This document shows, piece by piece, positions 9,492 through 21,357 of a DNA stretch of 64,000 bases; position 1 is the first letter of the stretch, and each line of letters starts with the position of its first letter. Made by a program: the position numbers and the translations under genes. The DNA lies in NCBI GenBank assembly GCA_018296165.2, contig JACKQL020000044.1, positions 1 through 64,000 of the forward strand, written 5' to 3'. Source of the DNA: Termitomyces sp. T153. Taxonomy: Eukaryota; Basidiomycota; Agaricomycetes; Agaricales; Lyophyllaceae. The notes below the pieces were generated by a model. That model worked only from the letters and a program-made list of their open reading frames with translations. It was not told the DNA's origin and did no database searches.

Positions 9492-9791
9492 TTGGAGCTG
9501 GTTCAGCAGGCCTTGCAGCTTCAGAGTCAAAATGAACAACTCCTGCTGCAGAACTCAGAGTTAGTCTGCAAATTACAGGCACACAGTGATTTAGTCTGGG
9601 AGTTGGAGGGAGCTGTTGAGGGCTGTGCAGAGCAATTGATGGAACATCAGCACCAATTTGACATGCAGTTGCTGGAGGTCATTCAATGGCAGGCCTTGAC
9701 AGAAAGGAGGCAGTGGTGGATGCAGGCATGGTTGACAAATCTCTGGGAAGTGGGTGTGCAGGCAGTTTTGATGGCTCAAAGTAGAAAGTAG
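9492..9791 (+). CDS. Unrecognised glutamine/leucine-rich coiled-coil ORF
   Basis: An open frame of 99 codons that would encode a Gln-, Leu- and Trp-rich helical protein with heptad-like spacing over residues 1-80. It begins with an ATG-less start codon (TTG) in CpG-poor repeat territory about 1 kb upstream of a decayed gag. It could be a remnant of a retrotransposon leader or gag N-terminal region, or of a captured gene. No catalytic motif is visible and no second copy was found in the window. It is probably not an expressed host gene. Confidence 0.2.
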   Translation: MELVQQALQLQSQNEQLLLQNSELVCKLQAHSDLVWELEGAVEGCAEQLMEHQHQFDMQLLEVIQWQALTERRQWWMQAWLTNLWEVGVQAVLMAQSRK

Positions 9792-10807
9792 TGGGGTTTG
9801 AGTGGTAGGGCCTGTCAATTGGAGTGAAGGCAGCTTATAGAGTGACATAGTGTGGGAGCAGGCTTGGGGTAAGGATTTGGAAGAGCAGGTTGCAATTTGC
9901 ATCACCTGGCAATGAGAGTAGTTGGTTACTCATGTGTTAGAGCTTTGTACTCAGTTTCTGGATGAGTAACCCTTATTTGTTATTTTATGTGGAAGGTACT
10001 GACTCTGACAGATTAGGCCTGGCACCACTGAGCCCTTCTGAATGGATTTGTATCTGCCAGTGTGTTTGTTTGGAATGAGTGGGCTCTGGACAATTTACCC
10101 ACAATATTGCCTCCCCAGTGAGGTTGGTGCTGGCCTAGATCAACTTGACCAGCTACAAGAAGATCACCAGGCCTCCCTGTTCTCTTGGGACACAGAGTTG
10201 GAGTAGCAGGCATCCAATGTCATTGCACCACTGCCCATCTAAGTAGAGGCATTGCTAGAGGTGTGTAAGGAGATGTCTTAGTTGTTTAGTTGAGTTAGGA
10301 GCAGCAGGCACTGCAACCCAATTCTATTGACATGTTAGTGCCATAGAGTAGTCAGTAAATGGTAATTGATTTGACAGCAGATGGCTTGGGAGTAGAGGAG
10401 CAGCAAGAATAATCAGTCTGAACTCCCTATAAAAATGCTATAGAATTTTACCTGTTATTTATTGCTGAGATCTTCAATGTATGTTTTCTTGGCATTCTAC
10501 TGTGTGCTGGGATTGGAGTAGAACTAAGTGGTAGTTAAGAGAGTGACAGCAGTGAGGCATTTGGGTGTTAAGAAAGGGTCAGGGAAGTTGAAGTGCTGAG
10601 GATGCTAGGAAAGGCAATGGCTGGAGATATCAGGGGAGTGCTGGGGACATTGGAGAAGTGATGGCAGCAGAGATGTCAGGGGCTTGGAGAGGGTCACTAG
10701 AGATGTCCAGGGTGTAAGGGAATGATCTCTTTAGGACTGTTCAACTCTATTCTGGGCTTAGTCCAAGGATGATCCACCACTTTAGCACATCTGACTGACT
10801 GCCTGTT
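9792..10807. other. CpG-depleted repeat region, no gene seen
   Basis: Contains no recognisable coding region. The expected 5' LTR of element C (ending ...CCCTTACA) could not be found here, so that element appears 5'-truncated or rearranged. Confidence 0.4.
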
Positions 10808-11980
10808 ATGCCCTGCACCCTCCTGTCTCCATTAGTCATCTTTCATGAATCATATACTCAATCATCTCTCACCTACTATATGACCAAACTCTCTACCCTC
10901 CATCAGACAACAGATCTTATCTCCCAATCCCTCCAGGCACTGCTAGAATGCTTAAGCCCTAACTCCACTCCTTTTATGGTGGCAGAACCAGCTCTGCCTG
11001 CCACAGCACCTATGACAGTGGCTCTGGTGACTCTATGGCTGCAGATCCCTCATCTAGCACTGCCAGACACATACAACAGTGCCCAATCTAGTGGGGAGCA
11101 ATTCTTACAGTCCTGCTTCACCTACATCCACCTCAGTAGGAATGCTTTTGACTCCAATGCATTGAAAATAGCCTGGGTGCTGTTATACATGAAGACTGAA
11201 CATGCCTGCACCCACACGCTGCAAGTTCTCTGCCATCCCAGAGGTGTGGGGAGCTTTCAGGACTGGGCTGCCTTTGAGAAGGACTTTCATGTGGAGTTTT
11301 TTCTGTTAGACCCCAACAAGACAGTGGCACTGACACTGTATGACAGGGAGCAGTATGGACAAGGAAAGTGTACATTGGATGAGTACATTGACTTATTCCA
11401 AGCCCTGGTCAAATAGGCTACCTATCCCAATGGCCTCCAACTATGCCTCACCTTCTAGGACAGCTTGCACCTCACCTTGGTGGAATGCATTGACAACTTG
11501 GCAGAGGGTTGCCCCAACAATAAAAAGATTGTGTCATGGTATGAGGTGGCCCAGGACCAATGGCAACTCATGGAGATATGGAGGGAGCTCTACTGCTCCC
11601 ATTCCATGCTGTGCCCCACTCTAGTCAGCAACCTCTGCCACCCTGCAGCTACTCACCCAGTGCCAGCCCTCACTCCAGCCACCCTCACAGCATGTCCTCT
11701 ACTACTAGGGATCCTCATGGATGTGGATGTGGCCCAACAACTCTGTGCAGCCCTGCTGTTATGCTGGAAATGCAAGAAGCCTGGGCACTTTGTATGGCAC
11801 TGTCTCCTAGGCCTGGAGGTATGCTACCTCTCCACAGTAGAGCAGAAGGAACTCGTCCTGCAGCTCTTGGCTGCAAAAGATGCTGCTAGAGCTCTGTCAC
11901 TGGACAAGCCCATGCTGGAGTTGACCCCAGAGGAAGCCAGCATGTGCACCTCACCTCCAGAGCTGGAGGAGGATTTTTAG
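10808..11980 (+). pseudogene. Element C gag, interrupted by stops
   Basis: Retrotransposon Gag remnant. One frame runs through the whole stretch but is broken by a TAG at 11414 and another near 11457. The N-terminal part contains the Gag motif block around QFLQSC and the characteristic DREQYGQG segment. The C-terminal part has a CCHC zinc knuckle, CWKCKKPGHFVWHC, near 11765. A homologous gag is found in element B at 51860-54224. The stop-creating changes are compatible with cytosine deamination. Confidence 0.82.
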
Positions 11981-12210
11981 TCAAGCAACAGATGAGGTGT
12001 ACACCTCTGTTGCTAGGTGCTAACAGGTTCTCTTGTCTGTCAATAGAAAATGAAACTGCCTTTTCCAATGCCCTTCATTCTGAGATAGAAGAACCTCAAA
12101 GCCCCCTTCCAGATGTACAAACACTAACTCTGCCCCTGCCAAGCTCTCTGACACCTCCAAAGGTCCAATGGCATGGCCCTGCTTAGGCACATCAAATGCC
12201 CTGACAGTAT

Positions 12211-12700
12211 GTGATGGCCTCTGGCTTGTCTGCCCATTCCCTGCACTTTGATGTAGAGATTGAGATGATGGACACTCAGCAAAACTACAAAGTCACAGCT
12301 CTCCTGGACAGCAGAGCAATGGGACTTTTCCTAGACTTAGAGTTTGTCAAATGCCATGGCCTAACTACACAGCCCCTTTCCAAGCCCATTCCTATCTACA
12401 ACATTGATGGAATGCCCAATGAAGCCAGTGCAATTAGCTCTGTGGTTGACCTGGTTGTCTGCTATTGAAATCATGTAGAGCATGCCATATTTGCTGTCAC
12501 TAGCTGAGGAAGGCAAGATATGATCCTTGGGTTTACATGGCTCTGAGAGCATAATCTCAAGGTTGATTGGACCAAAGGAGAGGTGACCATGAGTAGATAC
12601 TCCAGGAAGTGCTCCACCTGCACTGTGAAGGACAGAGTGGAGCATTGGACCCAAGTCTGAGAGCATGCAGCCATCTGAGCATATCATGCTGGCCCTCTCC
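12211..12700 (+). pseudogene. Element C aspartic protease region
   Basis: A short frame (12211-12468) holds LLDSRAMGLF where a functional retropepsin would have DSGATGLF. The active-site Gly is replaced by Arg. A stop follows at 12466; readable fragments continue with GRQDMILGFTWL in another part of the frame. Inactive remnant. Confidence 0.72.
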
Positions 12701-12954
12701 CCTTTGCTGATCTAGACCTCCTGGACCCCCCACCTCTGGCATTCCCTCATAGAGAGGCCCTCTACAAGAATGATTAGAGCAATGGCAGAGCTCTGGAGGA
12801 GGAGCATAGAGGGGAGTTTGGTGGTATATGTGAGCCAGAGCTCTTGAACAAAGTGATAGAGGTGGGGGATTGAATTTATGTTACCACTGTCCACCTGCCA
12901 CTCTCCATCACAGAGATCAGGACTAGTCAGACTATGTCCTAGAGGCTAGCCCAG

Positions 12955-14290
12955 GCCTTTGCTGCCAATGCCACACCTTAAGAGTTCCAGGACATGGTAC
13001 CTCCCTACCTGCATGCATTTGAAGATGTGTTCTCCAAAGCCTTCTTCAACTTGCTTCTGGAGAACAAGAGGTGGGACCATGCCATCAAACTGCTGCCTGA
13101 CTCCACACTCTTCAGCTGTAAAGTCTACCCTCTCATGCCCAGGGAGCAGGATGAGCTCAATGCATTCCTACAGGAGAACTTGTACTCCAATCATATCCAT
13201 TATCCAAGTCCCCAATGGCTTCTCCAGTCTTCTTCATCAAAAAGAAGGATGGCTCCCTCCAACTGGTACAGGACTACCAGGTACTCAACACCATAATAGT
13301 AAAGAACTGTTACCCCCTCCCCCTCATCTCTAAGCTCATCAACAACCTCTGCAGCATGCAATACTTCACTCAACTGGACATCTGGTGGAGTTACAACAAT
13401 GTGCATATTCAGGAAGGAGATGAGTGGAAGGCAGCCTTCTGGACCAACCAGGAATTGTTCAAGCTGCTTGTCATATTCTTTGGTCTCACCAATGGCCTGG
13501 CCACCATCGAGACCATGATGAATGACATCTTCCAGGACCTCATTGTAGAGGGTGTAGTGTGTGTGTACCTCAATGACATCCTCCTCTACACCAAAATGCT
13601 GAAGGAACACTGTCAGATCACTTGTCTCATCCTGGAACACCTGTGCAGTACCAGCTCTACCTCAAGCTAGAGAAGTGCAAGTTTGAACAAATCCAGATTG
13701 AGTACCTCAGCCTGATCATCTCCCATAGAGCAGTGGAGATGGACCTGGTGAAGGTAGCAGGTGTGGCAGAGTGGCTGGAGCCCTGAAACAAGAAGGAGGT
13801 ATAGGCACTCCTTTATTTCACAAACTTCTACTAGAGATTCATCCAGGACTTCTTGCACCATGCCCACCCACTGTTCAACCTCATGGAAAAGGATGTTATG
13901 TGGAGCTGGGGACCTCCAGAGCAGATGGCCTTTGACACTCTCAAGCATGCTATGACCTCCAGGCCTGTCCTCCTATTCCCAGATGACAACTCTCCTTTCT
14001 GCATAGAGGCCAACAGCTCCAACTTTGCCACTAGGGTGGTGCTTTCACAGCAATCTCCAAAGGATGGGAAGTGGCATTTGGTGGTCTTTTACTCCAAAAG
14101 CCTGAATGCAGTGGAACAGAACTATAAAATCCATGACAAGGAGATGCTGGCCATCATCCAGTTATTTGAGGAGTGGCAGCACTTCCTAGAAGGTGCATGG
14201 CACAAGTTCAAGGTCTGGACAGATCACAAGAACCTCAAATACCTCTGGATGGCCAAGAAGCTCAATTGCTGGCAGGCCTGATGGTCCTTC
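12955..14290 (+). pseudogene. Element C reverse transcriptase and RNase H, inactive
   Basis: RT signature blocks are readable: KKKDGS, QLDIW, FGLTNG and the catalytic box, which reads YLNDIL. The first catalytic Asp is Asn because of a G-to-A change at 13572. A frameshift lies near 13660. RNase H continues in another frame (13853-14281) with FCIEANSS, KEMLAII and TDHKNL. The retained order and motifs are clear. The lost aspartate and frameshift make it non-functional. Confidence 0.85.
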
Positions 14291-15490
14291 TACCTTGCCA
14301 ACTTTGACTTCTCCTTATACCACAAGCCTGGCCAGAGCTTGGGGAAACCAGATGCCCTGTCTTGGAGGGTGGACCATGGAATGGAGGAAGGGGATAACAG
14401 TAACATTGTGCTCCTCTGCTCCAAATTGCTCATGGTCCAAGCCATGAAAGGCCTTGCTATCAATCCAGCAGAGGCAGACATTCTCCAGGACATATGATGG
14501 GGTAATAGGGATGGTCAATAGGAGGAGCTTGTAGCACAGGCTGCTCAGATGCTGAAGTTGGGGCATACTATTGGTGTTAAGGCAGTCTGCACTGATGAAT
14601 GGGCCTTCCAAAATGGAATCCTGACCTTCCAAGACTGTATCTATGTCCCCAACATTCTGGAGCTCTGTTGGAGGATTGTGGAGCAACACCATGACTCCTG
14701 CATTGCAGAGCACCCTGGGCAGTGAAAGACACTGGAGTTAGTATTGTGGAACCACTAGTGGCCCCAAATGTTCCAGTACATTGGTTCTTACACTAGTACC
14801 TACAGGTGCTTGCAGAATGGTGGAGTGTAGCATCTGTAGACCTCATTGTAGAGCTACCTGACACTCATGGTTATGATGCAATCATAGTGGTAGTGGACCT
14901 GTATGGCAAGATAGCACACTTCATTCTGACCCACACCACCTGCTCTGCCATGGGTGCCGCAAACCTGTACTAGAGGAATGTCTGGAAGCTCCACAGCCTC
15001 TCCAATGCCTATGTCCCAGATTGGGGACTGCAATTCATAGTGGAGTTCACCCAGGAGCTCTACCAACTGCTCAGAGTAAAGCTCCACACCACCACTGCCT
15101 ACCACTTATAGTCTGACAGCCAGACAGAGCACATAAACCAGGAGCTGGAACAGTATCTCTGCCTCTTCTGCAACAAGTGCCAAGATGACTGGGATGAACT
15201 CCTCCCTGATGCCAAATTCCAGTACAACAACCATGTTCACATGTCCACTCAGTTTTCCCCATTCTTCCTTGACACCAGATGGCACCCATGCATGGGTTTT
15301 GAACCTTGGGCCCAACCCTTGGAGAATGAGGCAGGAAACAAATTTGTGGACCAGATAAAGAGGTCACAGGAGGAGGCCTGAGCTATGCTGGCAAAAGCAA
15401 AAGATGACATGGCACAATACTATAACTATGGGAGGACCCTGGAGCACAGATATCAGCCCAGAGATCGAGTCTACCTGGATGCCTCTGACA
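14291..15490 (+). pseudogene. Element C integrase core, heavily interrupted
   Basis: Translation in shifting frames gives integrase-like pieces, including a VVVDLYGK-type segment near 14890 and SDSQTEHINQELEQY-like wording near 15115. Multiple stops are present. Placement between RNase H and the chromodomain supports the call. Confidence 0.65.
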
Positions 15491-15557
15491 TTACAACCAC
15501 CTAACCCTCAAAAAAGCTATCACACCACCAATTAGGGCCATTCACAGTGGACAATAG

Positions 15558-15893
15558 GTGGGACTCCTGGCCTATCGACTCCGACTCCCTGTGGGGATGT
15601 GCCAGCTTCATCCAGTGTTCAATGTGGTCAAACTAATCCTGGCCCCTAAAGATCCTATCCTGGGGCAACATCTGCCACCTCTGCCACCCCTTGTGGTGGT
15701 CAATGACAACAAAGAGTATGAAGTGGAAGTAATCCTGGACAGCCATTTATTCCAGAGACAACTACAGTACAAGGTGAAGTGGCAAGGCTATGGAATTGAG
15801 GATATTTCCTGGGAGCCATGGAAGAATGTACATGCCCCTGGACTTGTCAAGGAGTTCCACCAGAGACATCCAGATGCCCTGCATGCCATATAA
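15558..15893 (+). pseudogene. Element C integrase C-terminus with chromodomain
   Basis: An open stretch of 111 codons, a relatively undamaged tail of pol. It contains the pre-chromodomain HPVFNVVKL block and a chromodomain, YKVKWQGYGIEDISWEPW, followed by an HQRHPDA tail. In chromoviruses this module directs integration to particular chromatin. The frame ends with TAA at 15891-15893, 89 bp before the 3' LTR. Confidence 0.85.
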
Positions 15894-15970
15894 GGAATCT
15901 ACCCTATCTTGCTGGCAGACCAAGCAATCAGGGACTTCTTCTACCCCACACATCAAGACAGTGCATGCTA

Positions 15971-15982
15971 GAGGGGGAGTGA
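15971..15982 (+). other. Polypurine tract of element C
   Basis: GAGGGGGAGTGA directly precedes the LTR start TGTCAGAGG at 15983, the expected primer site for plus-strand DNA synthesis. Confidence 0.75.
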
Positions 15983-16332
15983 TGTCAGAGGACTTCCATT
16001 TCCAATGTCTGTAACTGGTTCCAGCATCTCCACAGCTTGTTCAATGCCTCTGTGGCTCCTTCCAGAACCACAGAGTTCTCCATATTACCTCAGCAACCAT
16101 TGCCCTAGGGTTAGGAGCAACTCTGGTCACCTGTACAGTAGTTCCCATGCCTCCACTGCCTGCTGATGTGCCATGCCAAGCAGTGGGGATTCTTAGACTT
16201 GTTCTCTTTGGATTCCCCTCTGCTAGGTGATTAGTTACTGATTTGTATTGTTGTCTACTCTGCTAATATACTTCAGATTCCCCTCTGCTAGCTATGTGAC
16301 TCCAATCTGCCACCCCAAAGATTGCCCTTACA
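15983..16332 (+). repeat. 3' LTR of element C (350 bp, B-type family)
   Basis: Starts TGTCAGAGGAC and ends CCCTTACA. The same termini and interior wording occur in the LTR at 51442-51824 (TGTCAGGGGACC...CCCTTACA). It contains two copies of a CCCCTCTGCTAG motif separated by about 60 bp. Confidence 0.8.
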
Positions 16333-18053
16333 GTAGGGTTCTGCTTAGGGTGAGTGTGTTTCCAGTAGGCTTTATTGGCAACATCAATTCCTTGGCAGAG
16401 ATATTCCTAGAGCATTCAGAGGTTGTGGGCAACTTCATGGGCAGCATAGGCGGGGATATTGCAGAGGGTGACTGAGAGACAGAGTTGGATCCTTTGTTTG
16501 TAAAGAATGGAGAGACTCTAGTGGCAGAGTAGCATGTATTGTTGTATTGAACTTGGCAATGGGGAGCTTGGCACACCAATTGTCTTGGAAGTATTTTACA
16601 TCAATTTGGAGATACTGCTCCAAAAACTGGTTGATGTGCCTAGTCTGCCCATCAGTTTTGCAGTGGTAGACAGTGGAAAGGTTGGACTGGATCTCTAGGG
16701 CTCAACAGAGGGACTACCAGAATTTGGAGACAAAAAGGGCACTTCAGTCAGAGATGATGTTGTTGGGGAGCCTATGCTTCATGAAGATGTGAGGGACAAA
16801 CAGGTGGCCAATTCTAGGGTATTGTTGGTCATGTGGCAAGTGATGAAGACTGCTTGCTTTGTGAGACAGCAAATGACTACCAGAATGGCATTTGTGCATG
16901 ATGAGCTGGAGGATTTTGCAGATTCATGGGTGCCCTTGGAGTTTGTGGTTGTAGTGCTGTGGGAGGATGTATAGGCATGTTGAGGCAGGTCCAATATGTA
17001 GATCAGGCCATGGCAGAGCAGAAGGGTATTGTCAGAAGAGAGGGTGAAAAGATATTGGGTCTTTTTGGAGTTGGTTGGGGCTGTGGAGTCAGTGGGGTTG
17101 GAGCTAGAGAAAGGCACAGGTTGGTTTGTGGAGTTATGGAGGTTGTTATGCTTGAAGTATTTGTCCTTTGGGATGATTTGGATCTGGTCAAGGAGTTCTT
17201 CTTCATTGAGGAGCAGGGTTGAGTGGAGATGTTCTGGCAGGATCATGACTTGTTTGTTCAGGGTGTTCCATTCCTCCTTCAAAAGTCTTCTGGGAGTACA
17301 CATTGGGTCTCCAGGTGAGGGCATTGAGTTCTGCTCTGAGATGTCTGGGGTAGTAGTGGATGATGTAGTTGTACTTGTAGAGGAATTGCAGACTACTGGG
17401 CCTGGCAGTGGCTGAGTTGCTTTGTTGTAGTGAAATACTGCAGATTGTTGTGGTTGGAGTAGACTTGGTTCTGGTGTTGTGCACTCTTGAGATATGCATG
17501 TCACATTTGAAAGCCTCTATGATGGCCAGGAGCTCCCTGTTGTAAATATTGTAATTGAGTTCTGCAGCAATCATTGAGCATGTGTAGAAGGCAATGGGCC
17601 AGAAGTCCTTTGATTCCAGGTCCATTTTGGGACAGGATTCCAGTGAGAGTGTAGTCTAAAGCATCACATTCAACAATGATGGAGAGGTTCAGGTCATAGT
17701 GCTGCAGAATAGGTGCCATGGTGAAGACTCAATTGAGAAAGTCAAGGATGCTTTGGCATTCAGAGTCCCAGGTCCAGGGAGTGTCCTTCCAGGTTAGATG
17801 AGTGAGGCATTTGCTGATGCCAGAGGAGTTGTCAATGAATTGTCAATAAAAGTTGTCAAATCCAAGGAAGGACTGGAGCTCCTTCAGGTTTTGGGGTCAG
17901 GGCCAGGTGGTCATGGCTTTGACCTTCTTTGGGTCCATGCAAACTCTGTCTAGGGATATGATAATGCCAAGGTACTCAACTTCTGTAGTGTGGAACAAAC
18001 ACATACATCTCTCAAAAGGTCCATCAGAAAGTATGAAAACTCCCAACTGTTTT
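16333..18053 (-). mobile_element. Ty3/gypsy pol fragment, reverse orientation
   Basis: Minus-strand remnant reading from the end of the reverse transcriptase (EYLGIIIS near 17960, FLGF near 17850) through RNase H (AELNYNIYNRELLAII near 17555) into integrase (LPIAKFN near 16560). It is cut on the left by the LTR of element C. On the right it ends near 18005-18053, where CpG-normal sequence begins. Several stops and frameshifts. It is closely related to element A at 41.3-57.1 kb. Confidence 0.8.
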
Positions 18054-18495
18054 GAAACCCACAACACGTGATATAGTCTCTCTCCTTGCTCTTTCTTTTT
18101 CGGCCTCTTTCCTTTTTTGTATTTTTCGCTCCCAATCAGTATTGGGACACTCTGCGAGCCAAAAATAACAGACTAAAACTTCTACTCATGTAAACTCTTA
18201 AATCCAGACCCACTCGGTTACTCAGTGTAATCACGCTCCTAAGCACTCATAGCTTTTGAAAGATATTTTCCTGTTCAAACACCTCAAACTCGGGTGGCAA
18301 GAAGCTTGCGCCGTCAGATCTCAAACAAGGTTTCAAGATAAAAAAACTTCATCGCTATTAACAATCTAGAGTATGAGATCATTTGTGACTTAGTATATCT
18401 ATTATCGAAGCGGGAGGAAATTGAAAAATCAGAGAAAGTCGAGTCTTTCATGAAAAAAAAAAACTGCCTTCTAAGGTTCATTCACAATATTTTCA
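18054..18495. other. Intergenic sequence between repeat block and cyclophilin gene
   Basis: CpG content returns to normal here. No gene is seen; it includes the 3' flank of the cyclophilin gene and an A-run near 18455. Confidence 0.5.
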
Positions 18496-19391
18496 TTACA
18501 TTTCACCACATTCTGTTCGAGAACGAGGACTGTTAGCCGAATTGCGAGTCTGAGCCATTACGGATCACACCAGTAATTTTAACGACGAGCTTGGGTCGAT
18601 TATTGGGCCCAGTAGCTACGTTCTCGATCTTGCGAAGAGTAAGCATGCCATCAATTACATGGCCAAACACGACATGTTTGCCATCAAGAAAGTCGCATTT
18701 TGCGGTCGTAATGAAAAATTGGCATCCATTCGTGTTTGCGCCGGAATTAGCCTACAGACTATCAAGGCCGGGTAGAGAATAGCAAAGCGAGAGGGCATAC
18801 CATCGACAGTAACCCAGGTCCTATGTGCTTTTCCTTGAAATTCTCATCCTACGGTGTATCCATTGGTAATCATATTTTTCTGATAGATAAGAACTAGACG
18901 CACTGGAAATTTGTCTCCGTAGATGGAGAAAGATCCTGTTCCGTCACCTTTCACGAAATCGCCACCCTGACACATGAAGTTTGGCACCCTATAAGATATT
19001 CTAGTGGCTGATAATCAGGGTTTACTTGCAGGATAGTCTTACACTCTGCTTAGATAGTTCGTAAAATCGGGTCTATTGAGTAAAACACGACACACCGATG
19101 GAAGGTTGCACCCTTATAACCCTGAGGTCGCGAATTAACCCTGGAGTTCACTGCATATTGAGTTTGATACATTATTCAACTGGATGAATGGTGTCCTACC
19201 TGTACTCGCCCGTACATAACTGTCTGAAGTTCTCTGCGGTCCTAATTGCATCGTGCATAAAATAAGCGTAGATCAACATGGAGAACGCACCTCGGAACGA
19301 TATCGCTATGAAGCTCCATTTTGAGCCGTCCTGCAGGAGTTTCTCCAATGTTGATATCCATGAAAACGATTGGGCGGGTAGTTACAGACAT
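18496..19391 (-). CDS. Cyclophilin-type peptidyl-prolyl isomerase (cyclophilin H-like), 7 exons
   Basis: Catalyses cis-trans isomerisation of proline peptide bonds. The sequence most resembles the small spliceosome-associated cyclophilin H group: N-terminus [20 protein letters not shown]-terminus ending ITECGEM. Exons on the minus strand: 19391-19291, 19241-19200, 19140-19096, 18988-18904, 18848-18801, 18751-18571, 18512-18496; total 519 nt, 172 residues. All splice sites are GT-AG and frames join exactly. Visible motifs: [39 protein letters not shown] and [10 protein letters not shown]. One oddity: the segment usually read FHRVIPxFMCQ is [10 protein letters not shown] here, one residue short right after the catalytic Arg, at the exon 3/4 junction. 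It is either a real deletion or a misplaced acceptor. Confidence 0.9.
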
Positions 19392-20379
19392 GGTGGTTGG
19401 AAATAAAAGCCCGTGAAAGGGTATGAATGAGTTTCGGGGATTATGTCAGCCACTCACCTCCGGAAAGCGCGTTTTGATCCGATAAATCAGTTGCAAGCTT
19501 TGAATGACCTCGGAATCCGCCACTCTTTTGTGCCTTCTATCAAGTTCTCAGCTCTAAGGCACCTAGAGGCAAGCAGGTGTCGACTACTCTACAAGAGATC
19601 CTTGACGACCAAAAAAAGCTGGTCTGCACTCGCCGACAATGCCTTTGGCGCCTACGTAAGTATTCGACACGGTCTGAGACAACGTTGCCTAGAATCCCGA
19701 TTGGCATTTAAAATTATTTACAATCTCACTGCTTGTGAGGGCTACGTAAGCGGGTAGTGGATAAGGTGGTACAATCGTACATAAAGAACCTTTGGAACGT
19801 CGTCCACATTGACGCTGATGTGTCATGTGAAGACATTTTCTTGCAGCCCATATCTTGTGATCGTTGGTAAGAACGTCCGTGTATTCCAATCAATTCTTCC
19901 TTACATACACAGACGACACCTTGTGAGATAAAGGATTCAAAATAGACGTGACAACACGGGCAATTTTAGAGATACGTTCAGAGGTCTATTTCGGCACTTT
20001 TTTTACACAAGCGACTGCAAAAAGCCCTCTGTGGGAACATGTGTCATGTGTCCAGCCCCTTCTGTGCCGTATAACTTGACTAGTCATGTTCTGTCATCCA
20101 ATGGAGTCGAAGTTATCAACATATGAATCAGCTTTGATCCGAGGGGCTGAGAATATTCGAGACCCAAATTTTCTTGTCTAACTATCAATGTAAGTCATTG
20201 CTATTTCATCGAGACATCAGTCTGAGTATACATGGTGAGTCAATCCACACAGAATTTCGGCGGTTAACAAAGCAGATTTTACAGATTTTCTTGGTCTAAT
20301 TGGTCTAGCCAAATACTAGCTTAGAATTTCACTTCGTTGATTTGAGATTTCCTCGTATTCAAATCCATTGCCAACATCT
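19392..20379. other. Intergenic, with a possible second epimerase fragment
   Basis: No intact gene. Near 19780-19845 the plus strand reads LWNVVHID, resembling the NxWxxVHIDD segment of the epimerase remnant further right, so it may be another decayed piece of the same family. Confidence 0.35.
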
Positions 20380-21045
20380 TTATCCTTTGCCCCACTAGCT
20401 ATATAGGAGGTTTCGCTTTATCGCCGGCTCGGGTGTCATGATTCTCATATTCGTTCATCTCAAAAGGCTAATCGGCATTAATGTTATGGTTAACTCGCAT
20501 ATAGAGAAATAGTCGAAAAATTCGGATCCGAAGCTGATATCGGTGTCTTTGGTGCATGGTTTCGTGCTGTATTCTAACAAAAATACCTATGCAGATGCTG
20601 ATTATTTTCGAGCAATTCAAATTACTCAGAGGACTTCAAGAACGCCACGAGGCTGCTCATTCATACATCCGGAACAGGTGCCCTCAGCAACAATGTTCTT
20701 TGTTGCATACTCCTTCGATACGACCATCTATAATATATAGCAATAGCACCACTACCGCCAAGTTTGTTGAGCTCGGCGTTTCACACCCACGTTTGATGCA
20801 CGTTTGATCCTTGGTGAAGGTAGTCCAGCTCGCGGACAAGACGGAAAATATTGTTCTGCAAAAATCCCTGGAACACTGTCCACATCGACGATTATGTAAT
20901 TTAACTAGGATACTTTGTGTTTTTCACCCGCCAGTTGCGGACTCAAGTGTATCTTGTAAGAGTCTATCCACAAGAATCCTTTCACTTCGAATTCACACGT
21001 CACTGCGAGGTTCTAACCGATCCCGGACGTTTGAATGACGTCCGA
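20380..21045 (+). pseudogene. NAD(P)-dependent epimerase/dehydratase-like remnant
   Basis: Recognisable pieces of a fungal Rossmann-fold NAD(P)-binding protein lie in order but in changing frames with stops. There is a SYIGGFA segment near 20395 (the TGYIGG loop), EADIGVFGA near 20535, LQERHEAAHS followed in another frame by IHTSGTGAL near 20625-20690, and NTVHIDD near 20875. Intact members of this family have about 330-350 residues. Frameshifts and stops here make a functional product unlikely. Unlike the neighbouring transposon debris, the CpG content is normal, so it decayed by ordinary mutation. Confidence 0.55.
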
Positions 21046-21357
21046 AACATACTACGAATGATCTACTGGCCAGTAACAAGGCTCTTGAAGTGAAGCATCA
21101 TTGAAAGGTAGTGGTTGTTGAGATGTTGTCTATCAATGATTGGCTTGTTTCGACAGTCGTTAGGAAAAGATGAGAAATCGAAAACTTTGCCCTGCTGTCT
21201 TGCTGTTCAGGTATACTCAACTGCAAGCTTATCCTCATTATAAAAGCGGTACTCTCAGATGTTTCTATGGTGTCGCAATCGTATCAATTGTGTTAAGCAC
21301 CCATTTATCCAACTCATGAAGGATATTGATATACACTAAGTACAATATAATCTGGAT

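Larger units (their letters stand above)
10808..16332 (+). mobile_element. Decayed Ty3/gypsy chromodomain retrotransposon (element C)
   Basis: In plus-strand order: gag with zinc knuckle, protease, reverse transcriptase, RNase H, integrase, chromodomain, polypurine tract and 3' LTR (15983-16332). It is interrupted by many stops and frameshifts, many of which fit C-to-T or G-to-A change. The overall order and the C-terminal chromodomain place it in the chromovirus branch of Ty3/gypsy. No 5' LTR was found. The 3' LTR ends directly against an oppositely oriented gypsy pol fragment at 16333. Confidence 0.85.

Noticed and set aside
13200..13640. Minus-strand ORF of 146 codons antisense to element C RT
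   Set aside because: The plus strand has clear RT motifs, so the minus frame is a shadow.
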